In this document: piece after piece, positions 1 to 4,399 of the stretch
Layout of the letters: each line of letters opens with the position of its first letter
Numbering within the stretch: the first letter of the stretch is position 1
Assembly (NCBI GenBank): GCA_002505355.1
Contig: DAUW01000031.1
Span: 753-7,542, forward strand
Reading direction: 5' to 3'
Length of the DNA: 6,790 nucleotides
From: Euryarchaeota archaeon UBA229
GTDB taxonomy: Archaea > Thermoplasmatota > Poseidoniia > Poseidoniales > Poseidoniaceae
Made by a program: the position numbers and the translations under genes
Notes under the pieces: generated by a model
The model's database searches: none
Told to the model about the DNA's origin: nothing
The model's input: only the letters and a program-made list of their open reading frames with translations

Positions 1-3
1 TAA

Positions 4-99
4 ATAAAACCTCTTGCGACAGTATTGTTGGTCTCAACCATCGGTTTTGCTTACTTTTGTCTTACGTACATAATCATTATGATTTTACTTAACGGTTAA
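4..99 (+). other. Hydrophobic open stretch without a clear start (possible gene remnant or microprotein)
   Basis: Frame 1 is open from just after a TAA at 1-3 to a TAA at 97-99. It encodes an almost wholly apolar peptide that would form one membrane helix (LATVLLVSTIGFAYF... ending IIIMILLNG). It contains no GTG or useful ATG start; the only plausible initiators are TTG at 25 or 28, which would give a 24-25 residue single-helix peptide. It resembles the C-terminal helix of the neighbouring small membrane proteins, so it could be a decayed relative. A competing reading is an ATG on the minus strand at 41 that is open to the window edge (MVETNNTVARGFI). Neither can be proven, and chance is a fair alternative. 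Confidence 0.15.
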
Positions 100-160
100 A
101 TCATCGAATCAAATTTTTACTAGTTTAAATGTTGATGGTGCGCAGAACCTATTCGCGATA

Positions 161-185
161 AGTTATATTTACACAATAAAATTAT
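161..185 (+). promoter_or_regulatory. AT-rich promoter candidate for the 211 gene
   Basis: Two TATA-like elements lie here: TTATATTT at 163-170 and an AATAAAATTAT run at 175-185. The second is centred about 30 bases before the ATG at 211 and the first about 45 before. No Shine-Dalgarno sequence is present between them and the ATG, so a leaderless or short-leader archaeal-type transcript fits. The assignment rests on position and composition only. Confidence 0.3.
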
Positions 186-210
186 CAACCTACGGCTTGA
201 ATTTCCAACA

Positions 211-594
211 ATGCAACCTAGGCCGCCTGTACAACCTAATCAAATGATGCCCATGAACTATCAGAATCAAATGCAGTATTATAACAACAAAGCAAAAATC
301 AAGCCAATCGATCTTCTCGATTGGAGAACCACTGTCGAAGTCATTCGGACATATATCGGTATAATGATTGTGTGTGCGCTGATCCATTATGTCATAGAAT
401 TAATTTATGATACCATTAGGGAAGAGAGTACTGATGAAATTGCGCTGAAAATTGCAGATTTGTTTGAATATCTAGATTCTGCCTTCCTGGTTTCTGCATT
501 TATTGCTATAACGATAAAAGCAATTTCCGACACATGGGGCGTTATGGCATATTCGAGAGTTGTCAACGAGGATGCTGCGAATAAATCTTTGTGA
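211..594 (+). CDS. Small two-helix membrane protein, unknown function
   Basis: This 127-residue protein is not recognised as a known family. Residues 1-26 are a flexible, probably disordered P/Q/N/M/Y-rich leader (MQPRPPVQPNQ...). A likely cytoplasmic linker with K/D and the conserved-looking LLDW (35-38) follows, then helix 1 at about 47-66, an acidic loop (DTIREESTDE, 67-76) and helix 2 at about 91-106. The C-terminal tail is short and polar. The ATG at 211 is the first ATG after a stop at 133-135 and follows AT-rich sequence without a Shine-Dalgarno. It shares no clear module with the zinc-ribbon genes downstream, but it has the same direction and size class and ends 41 bases before the next start. 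Coding is supported by clean hydrophobic segmentation and the absence of a better alternative frame. The function is unknown. Confidence 0.7.
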   Translation: MQPRPPVQPNQMMPMNYQNQMQYYNNKAKIKPIDLLDWRTTVEVIRTYIGIMIVCALIHYVIELIYDTIREESTDEIALKIADLFEYLDSAFLVSAFIAITIKAISDTWGVMAYSRVVNEDAANKSL

Positions 595-600
595 GTCGGG

Positions 601-610
601 AAATATTTTA
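601..610 (+). promoter_or_regulatory. TATA-like element before the 636 gene
   Basis: AAATATTTTA at 601-610 is centred about 30 bases upstream of the GTG at 636 and lies just after the stop of the preceding gene. If it is used as an archaeal TATA box, transcription would begin near 632, favouring leaderless translation from the GTG over the internal ATG at 729. The inference comes from spacing only. Confidence 0.35.
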
Positions 611-635
611 TCTACCCAACAAAAAGTAAAGTAGC

Positions 636-1013
636 GTGGTTGGGGAGACAAACGACCAGGGTCCAGACTTGGTGGTGGGCGTTAAGAACTTCTGGGACAG
701 CGTAGAGATTAACCAGAAGAGCAAAACTATGTCACTGGTAGATTGCCCATATTGCCGTAAAAGATTACGAGTTCCTGAGGCATATTTTGGCCGTATGACC
801 TGCCCGAGTTGCGGTGAAATGTTTAATCGACAGAGCATGCAGAATAATGGTCCCCTCTATGACACCAAAGGTAGAGTGAGTATAGTCACTAACTCCCATA
901 GGCGGCAAAATGCATCATCTTTTGAGAGGATTTTAATCAATCTTGGTATCAGCATAATATTGAGCACAATATTGTTTGTCGTATCGCTGATTTACATGAT
1001 TAGTACGATGTGA
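636..1013 (+). CDS. Zinc-ribbon protein with one C-terminal membrane helix, unknown function
   Basis: From the GTG at 636 this is a 125-residue protein; from the ATG at 729 it is 94 residues. The stretch between the two starts has strongly purine-rich first codon positions and a TATA-like element upstream, so the longer form is preferred. Numbering from the ATG, a four-cysteine zinc ribbon lies at residues 6-28: CPYC (6-9), 15 residues, CPSC (25-28), with KRL and an aromatic/Gly turn between the knuckles. A polar linker with RR (58-59) leads to a single helix at about 68-91 and a very short tail. Reduced zinc cysteines and positive charge before the helix place the ribbon in the cytoplasm. 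The ribbon matches that of the 1891 gene almost position for position (C-P-[YF]-C-x-K-R-L, then T-C-x-x-C), so the two are homologous. A membrane-tethered nucleic-acid or protein adaptor is possible, but no specific role can be assigned. Confidence 0.75.
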   Translation: MVGETNDQGPDLVVGVKNFWDSVEINQKSKTMSLVDCPYCRKRLRVPEAYFGRMTCPSCGEMFNRQSMQNNGPLYDTKGRVSIVTNSHRRQNASSFERILINLGISIILSTILFVVSLIYMISTM

Positions 1014-1081
1014 GGATGCAAATAGGTTTCAACATACAACACCTCTTGGTTGAATTTCGCAGCCTTACACAGCGTCGGGGC

Positions 1082-1096
1082 ATAATTTATGATTAT
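1082..1096 (+). promoter_or_regulatory. AT-rich promoter candidate before the 1117 gene
   Basis: ATAATTTATGATTAT lies in the 103-base gap after the zinc-ribbon gene, centred about 28 bases before the TTG at 1117. A GGAG at 1102-1105 lies between them. If the TATA-like element starts a leaderless RNA the GGAG would be outside the message; if the gene is read through from upstream, the GGAG could act as a ribosome-binding site 11 bases from the TTG. The two readings exclude each other. Confidence 0.25.
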
Positions 1097-1116
1097 CTAT
1101 CGGAGTTAACGATTAG

Positions 1117-1812
1117 TTGAAGGTGGGTCTTTTGGGCAAACAGCACAGCATACTGGATGGTTGGATTATCCAACTCGCTATCACGGCGATTCTGCTCTTA
1201 GCTGTAGCATGGGGATTCACTGTTGATGAATTAAGATGGATTAGCCTGGTAATTCTGTTCATTTTTTCATTTAATCCACTCGTTGTTCACGACATGCTGA
1301 GCATGAGGAGAAAAAACATAGAAGAAGAAGGTAAACCCAGCCGTCTCTTCCCAGATTTGGATATTCCCGCACCTATTTTAGAAGAGAATAAAGACGAATA
1401 CCTCGCTGAGTTAGATGAGATTTCAGCCGCCGAACAGTGGGTCGAAGAACATTCAGTTGCACGAGAAATCTCACACCGAGACCATCAGAAAATACCTCAT
1501 GATTCAGCGTTAGTAAATCCCAACAAAAAGCAATCAAAACGTAGAATACTAACATCGAGTATCATATTTGCGGTAATTCTAGTAATCAGCGCCTTGCTTT
1601 TATCAAGCGAGGTATTTGCTATACTTTGTTTAGGCGCCCTCGTTTTATCATTCCTGAGAGTTGGAAATTCGAAATATGTCGGAGATAAATCCTATCTCGA
1701 GGCTTTTTATGTGATTATTGCAGCAATAATCTTAGCAGTTATTATTTTATCAGCTCTAGCGATACTATTCGTTGACATGATGTCAAATCCCGGTGATTAT
1801 TTTACGCCATGA
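1117..1812 (+). CDS. Five-helix membrane protein related to the 1891 zinc-ribbon protein, unknown function
   Basis: This 231-residue protein begins at TTG 1117, directly after an in-frame TAG. The next ATG (residue 60) would remove the first two helices, so a TTG or the GTG at 1123 is needed. Predicted helices are at about 17-35, 41-59, 144-163, 166-182 and 194-219. Positive clusters (RRK at 64-66; KKQSKRR at 137-143) put the central soluble segment 62-143 in the cytoplasm. Within it, IPAP (83-86), EN (90-91), DEY (93-95), W108 and H112 align with IPPP, EN, DEF, W and H of the protein encoded at 1891. The three C-terminal helices also match that protein in spacing, including a (L)E-A-F motif just before the last helix. 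Unlike its relative it has no zinc ribbon and has gained two N-terminal helices. No known enzyme or transporter signature is visible. It lies 78 bases before the 1891 ATG and is probably co-transcribed with that gene. Confidence 0.75.
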   Translation: MKVGLLGKQHSILDGWIIQLAITAILLLAVAWGFTVDELRWISLVILFIFSFNPLVVHDMLSMRRKNIEEEGKPSRLFPDLDIPAPILEENKDEYLAELDEISAAEQWVEEHSVAREISHRDHQKIPHDSALVNPNKKQSKRRILTSSIIFAVILVISALLLSSEVFAILCLGALVLSFLRVGNSKYVGDKSYLEAFYVIIAAIILAVIILSALAILFVDMMSNPGDYFTP

Positions 1813-1875
1813 GAATAAAGCATAACATCTATGCCGGGACAGATTTTATCAATTTGCGCTGATATGTATTCACGT

Positions 1876-1882
1876 AAAGGAG
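1876..1882 (+). promoter_or_regulatory. Shine-Dalgarno site selecting the ATG at 1891
   Basis: AAAGGAG lies eight bases before ATG 1891, the best ribosome-binding site in the window. It argues for the 194-residue product over the in-frame ATG at 1831, which has no such site. Its presence only at an internal gene of the run fits archaeal practice, where first genes are often leaderless and operon-internal genes use Shine-Dalgarno sites. Confidence 0.6.
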
Positions 1883-1890
1883 ACGTTTCA

Positions 1891-2475
1891 ATGAGGCGCG
1901 TGCTGGAAATCCCCCCACCAGTAACTCAAGAAAATGCTGATGAATTTGCCCTTTTAATCGATGCAAATGAAGGTGATGAGTGGATTGCGAAGCATCCCAG
2001 TAAAGATACGCAAGACGTTACCCAACAAGGGATGCTTAATTGCCCATTCTGCCACAAGAGACTGCTTATTCCTGATGGTTACCAAGGCAATCTTACTTGT
2101 GGGCAGTGTAACAAAAGCTTCACGACTGACAGCGTCAATGCGACGATAGAAGATTACCATACTTACGTGAATAATATTAGCGGTTCAAACTCTAAGGTTG
2201 TAAGGTTAGCCGGTATAATTTTGATTTCATCATTATACTTGTTTATCGCATTCGATGTTGACCAAACCATTTTCATTGCTTGTGCAATAGTTGCATTTAT
2301 TTTTTTACCAGAGATCATAATGTTTTTTACCGCTGCCAAATATTGGAACAAAGCAGATCACCTAACTGCAGAAGAGGCTTTGGAGGGAGCCTTTTTGAAT
2401 ATATATCTGGTTATTTTGTTGTTGGGGGCTTTAATGATACTATTTTGGACTGGGTTTGACTACTTTTTCCGGTGA
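1891..2475 (+). CDS. Zinc-ribbon protein with three C-terminal membrane helices, unknown function
   Basis: This is a 194-residue product from ATG 1891, chosen because of the AAAGGAG eight bases upstream; an in-frame ATG at 1831 would add 20 residues. The order is: a short module with IPPP (7-10), EN (14-15), DEF (17-19), W31 and H35; a zinc ribbon with CPFC (51-54), 15 residues and CGQC (70-73); a polar linker; then helices at about 103-121, 126-146 and 168-189. Lys residues in the loop between helices 2 and 3 fit a cytoplasmic ribbon with the C-terminus outside. The ribbon matches the 636 gene, while the N-terminal module and helices match the 1117 gene, so this protein combines both neighbours. 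CxxC knuckles of this type bind one zinc and commonly act in protein or nucleic-acid contacts. The actual partner and role are unknown. Confidence 0.8.
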   Translation: MRRVLEIPPPVTQENADEFALLIDANEGDEWIAKHPSKDTQDVTQQGMLNCPFCHKRLLIPDGYQGNLTCGQCNKSFTTDSVNATIEDYHTYVNNISGSNSKVVRLAGIILISSLYLFIAFDVDQTIFIACAIVAFIFLPEIIMFFTAAKYWNKADHLTAEEALEGAFLNIYLVILLLGALMILFWTGFDYFFR

Positions 2476-2485
2476 AAAGATTACG

Positions 2486-2501
2486 ATTACTAGTAAGTAA
2501 T
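2486..2501 (+). repeat. Short AT-rich inverted repeat after the 1891 gene
   Basis: ATTACT (2486-2491) and AGTAAT (2496-2501) are perfect 6-base arms around AGTA, 10 bases after the stop of the 1891 gene. A T-rich run (TTATTTTT) follows at 2519-2526. The hairpin is weak and not directly joined to the T run, so it may only mark a termination zone. The rest of the 187-base gap to the next gene shows nothing else recognisable. Confidence 0.25.
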
Positions 2502-2632
2502 AGATCAAAGAGTTTGAGTTATTTTTGTGAGTTAACGTAATGTTTAGTTTTACTAAGTGTTGAAAGCTTGACGACACCATTCGCTGTGGGCCATACCGCT
2601 TGTTGAAGAAGCAATGAATCGATTCAATAAGC

Positions 2633-2640
2633 ATAAAGTA
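2633..2640 (+). promoter_or_regulatory. TATA-like element before the 2663 gene
   Basis: ATAAAGTA is centred 26-27 bases before ATG 2663, the spacing expected for a leaderless archaeal transcript. No Shine-Dalgarno lies before that ATG. A separate promoter for this gene would fit the long gap from the previous gene. Confidence 0.3.
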
Positions 2641-2662
2641 ACTGCCACTACAACATAACTCT

Positions 2663-2914
2663 ATGGGTTTCATTCAGGAGTGGTTTGGCTTCGGTGGATG
2701 GCAAGAATTATCAGCTCGTGGCAGTATTGTTGCAACAATTTTTTATCGCGTCTTTTTTGCTGTTGGATTGGGCATAGCAATTATTACCTACACTATCATT
2801 TCAGGAGGAGAAGACCCGTCCTTGTTATACATCACATTAGTTGCCATCATTTGGTTTCTGATATACCAGTTCCTCATCAACCTAATTTTTGTTAATGGTT
2901 CAAGATACACATAA
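2663..2914 (+). CDS. Small two-helix membrane protein, unknown function
   Basis: This 83-residue protein has a Gly/Trp/Phe-rich amphipathic N-terminus (EWFGFGGW, residues 6-13), helix 1 at about 22-46, a short acidic turn SGGEDP (47-52), helix 2 at about 54-77, and a short tail NGSRYT. Arg19 and Arg29 flank the first helix. The ATG at 2663 has no ribosome-binding site but is preceded at the right distance by a TATA-like element. The family is not recognised. Its size and topology resemble the 3143 and 6395 genes, but no residue-level similarity to them is obvious. A second frame through the same region (2680-2895) gives a His/Arg-rich translation without helix pattern and is rejected. Confidence 0.65.
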   Translation: MGFIQEWFGFGGWQELSARGSIVATIFYRVFFAVGLGIAIITYTIISGGEDPSLLYITLVAIIWFLIYQFLINLIFVNGSRYT

Positions 2915-2991
2915 AGATCAACGGTTGCAGTGTGTTAATGACATGTAATCATATGGCAGGATTTAATCTCGTATTTTGTCGGGCTTGTGTC

Positions 2992-3009
2992 ATACCTCAT
3001 GCAAGGTAT
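2992..3009. repeat. Inverted repeat in the 2915-3142 gap
   Basis: ATACCT (2992-2997) and AGGTAT (3004-3009) are perfect 6-base arms around CATGCA. They lie about 80 bases after the 2663 gene, with no T tract following. This could be an operator half-site pair or a weak RNA hairpin. No regulator is known. Confidence 0.25.
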
Positions 3010-3025
3010 ATCCAGCATTAAGAGC

Positions 3026-3035
3026 ACATGCATGT
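3026..3035. repeat. Ten-base perfect palindrome
   Basis: ACATGCATGT is fully self-complementary and lies 16 bases beyond the ATACCT/AGGTAT repeat, whose loop also contains CATGCA. The shared CATGCA core within 40 bases suggests a possible protein-binding site. A 10-base palindrome can also arise by chance in a window of this length. Confidence 0.2.
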
Positions 3036-3112
3036 TATGTTTTGATTGATGGATGGTTTGTTGTTTGAAATTGGGTTCCTCTGCCGAAAGCCTGCAAAAT
3101 CAAAAACACAGT

Positions 3113-3120
3113 AATATAAA
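3113..3120 (+). promoter_or_regulatory. TATA box placing the 3143 start
   Basis: AATATAAA is the closest match to an archaeal TATA box in the window and is centred 26-27 bases before ATG 3143. This is the classical TATA-to-transcription-start spacing, so the RNA would begin at or next to that ATG and be leaderless. It lies inside the longer reading frame that opens at 3053, arguing that the upstream extension is not translated. Confidence 0.5.
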
Positions 3121-3142
3121 CCTCGAGAAACAATCTTCAAAC

Positions 3143-3385
3143 ATGCTGCGCTCAAATTTTGACTCAAATGCTGCTTTCCCAGTGGCCAACTTTATTGGAA
3201 TCATCCTCGGATTCCTAAGCCTTAGTGCGTTCTTCGTCATGCAATCCCTAACTGTTCTACTACCACTACTCTTTGCACCACTAGTATGTATAACGCTATC
3301 CTACCTACTCTATGTTTCACACAGAAGCGTAGCTAAAGAAGATGGCGATGTTGCGGTCAATCCGGTTAGAGTAGATTTACTTTAA
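3143..3385 (+). CDS. Small two-helix membrane protein, unknown function
   Basis: This 80-residue protein starts at ATG 3143. The frame is open back to an ATG at 3053 (110 residues), but that extension is polar and featureless, has no promoter or ribosome-binding site, and contains the AATATAAA box that points to 3143. From the shorter start, an N-terminal polar segment leads to helix 1 at about 15-36 (starting PVANFIGIILG) and helix 2 at about 37-57, separated by little or no loop. A hydrophilic tail with HRS, KEDGD and VNPVRVDLL ends the protein. Codons are rich in CTA/CTC for Leu, unlike the TTA-rich neighbours, which may indicate a different history. No family is recognised. It converges on the esterase gene, leaving 19 bases between the two stops. 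Confidence 0.55.
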   Translation: MLRSNFDSNAAFPVANFIGIILGFLSLSAFFVMQSLTVLLPLLFAPLVCITLSYLLYVSHRSVAKEDGDVAVNPVRVDLL

Positions 3386-3396
3386 TCAACCACCTG

Positions 3397-3412
3397 CCAA
3401 CCAGTTAGTTGG
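3397..3412. terminator. Possible hairpin between convergent genes
   Basis: CCAAC (3397-3401) and GTTGG (3408-3412) flank CAGTTA in the 19-base gap between two convergent stops, and include the esterase stop codon. The stem is only five base pairs and lacks a following T tract on either strand, so bidirectional termination is a guess from position. Confidence 0.25.
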
Positions 3413-4352
3413 TAAAACTGCTTAAGAAGTTCCACATTAGCTCATACGTGGGAGTACCATCGACCTCTTCTGGCCACGTATGTTCCCAAAACTCAATACC
3501 ATAATGCTCAACTCGTGTATCACCAAGACATCCACTGTGAGTAATGTGCTCTAGGAAAAAATCTGCGTCTGTCTCACTCGACTGGCAGTTAGCTCGCATG
3601 GACCAAGCTTCAATCATACCCGGAACATTACTCATCGTTCCGACTCCCTCATGCTCTCCGTCCTTCCAGTCCCAGTCATCGTCATAATCAATTATGTAAT
3701 CCAACTTACCATGAATATGCATGACGCCCATGCTACCCTCTAAATCACACGTTTCAGGGTCTATCGGCATGGTTCCAGCATAGGATGCTACTGCAGCAAA
3801 GCGATGATTCAGTTGACATGCAATTTCGTATGTATACATAGAGCCTAGAGAATATCCGATACCATACAGTCTATCCTGGTCAATACAATATTCACTTGAT
3901 AATTGATCAACTATTGCTTCCGTGTAGTCGTTATCTTCTCTGGAGGTTGCAGCTGTATTGAGGAACCATTCACCTTCCTCGGAGGTTCTGCCTTCTTCAG
4001 CAATTGCGTATACCATAATGAATTTCTCTTGCTCACCTAACTGATCAAACTCTGCCTGTTGTTGAAAGTCCTCAGCCGCACCTCCACCACCGTGGTACGC
4101 TATGATTAACGCCAATTTGGTTCCGGCGTCCGATGATGGCACTGATAACCTAATCTGTCTTTCAGCACCATTAACGGTAATTGTCGCACTGACTTGAGTC
4201 GCTGATTGTGATGGTAGTGAGCAGACTTCAGCAACTACTTCGCTTTCCTCAATTGGGAGTTGGGGCTCGACATTTCCGGTCGTAATACAGCCCGTCAGCG
4301 GTATGGTAAGCATTAAGCAAAACAACAGTAATGCTCGTTTCTTGCCAGCCAT
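3405..4352 (-). CDS. Secreted lipoprotein esterase, LpqC/PHB-depolymerase/feruloyl-esterase family
   Basis: This 315-residue alpha/beta-hydrolase is predicted to cleave ester bonds in polymers or phenolic/acyl esters outside the cytoplasm. Residues 1-21 form a signal peptide (KKR then an apolar core) ending in the lipobox LTGC, so Cys22 should be lipid-anchored at the outer face of the membrane. The oxyanion region YHGGGG is at 86-91, the nucleophile elbow GYSLG at 166-170 gives Ser168, HGKLD at 214-218 gives Asp218, and EHTWP at 290-294 gives His291. HTWP is the usual catalytic-His signature of this family, although the Gly before His is Glu here. Six further cysteines (44, 156, 179, 202, 256, 275) could form disulfides. 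The acidic DYDDDWDWKDGE (222-233) may be a metal-binding or lid loop. Length is normal and the gene is intact. It lies 47 bases downstream of the TPR gene on the same strand. The exact substrate cannot be told from sequence. Confidence 0.88.
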   Translation of the reverse strand: MAGKKRALLLFCLMLTIPLTGCITTGNVEPQLPIEESEVVAEVCSLPSQSATQVSATITVNGAERQIRLSVPSSDAGTKLALIIAYHGGGGAAEDFQQQAEFDQLGEQEKFIMVYAIAEEGRTSEEGEWFLNTAATSREDNDYTEAIVDQLSSEYCIDQDRLYGIGYSLGSMYTYEIACQLNHRFAAVASYAGTMPIDPETCDLEGSMGVMHIHGKLDYIIDYDDDWDWKDGEHEGVGTMSNVPGMIEAWSMRANCQSSETDADFFLEHITHSGCLGDTRVEHYGIEFWEHTWPEEVDGTPTYELMWNFLSSFTN

Positions 4353-4370
4353 GATAATACCAAAGGTGGT

Positions 4371-4380
4371 AATTTTAACA
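4371..4380 (-). promoter_or_regulatory. TATA-like element before the esterase gene
   Basis: On the minus strand TGTTAAAATT is centred 23-24 bases before the esterase ATG at 4352, inside the 47-base gap after the TPR gene. No Shine-Dalgarno is seen, so an independent leaderless transcript is possible in addition to read-through from the TPR gene. Confidence 0.3.
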
Positions 4381-4399
4381 AATTAACGCTATATTGACC

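Noticed and set aside
608..838. Minus-strand frame of 76 residues opposite the zinc-ribbon gene
   Set aside because: It lies antisense to a gene with a clear CxxC zinc ribbon and membrane helix, and its translation shows no domain or helix pattern.
1831..1890. Twenty-residue N-terminal extension of the 1891 gene from ATG 1831
   Set aside because: The strong AAAGGAG is placed for the ATG at 1891, and similarity to the neighbouring paralogue begins only after that ATG.
2440..2673. Minus-strand frame of 77 residues covering the gap before the 2663 gene
   Set aside because: It has no promoter, ribosome-binding site or recognisable pattern, and it overlaps the end of the 1891 gene antisense.
2680..2895. 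Plus-strand frame of 71 residues rich in His/Arg within the 2663 gene
   Set aside because: It is a shifted shadow of a two-helix membrane protein; hydrophobic codons read out of frame give the His/Arg-rich product.
2953..3021. 22-codon frame with a CRAC motif (MAGFNLVFCRACVIP...)
   Set aside because: Too short, only one CxxC pair, and it overlaps the inverted repeat at 2992-3009; no supporting start signal.
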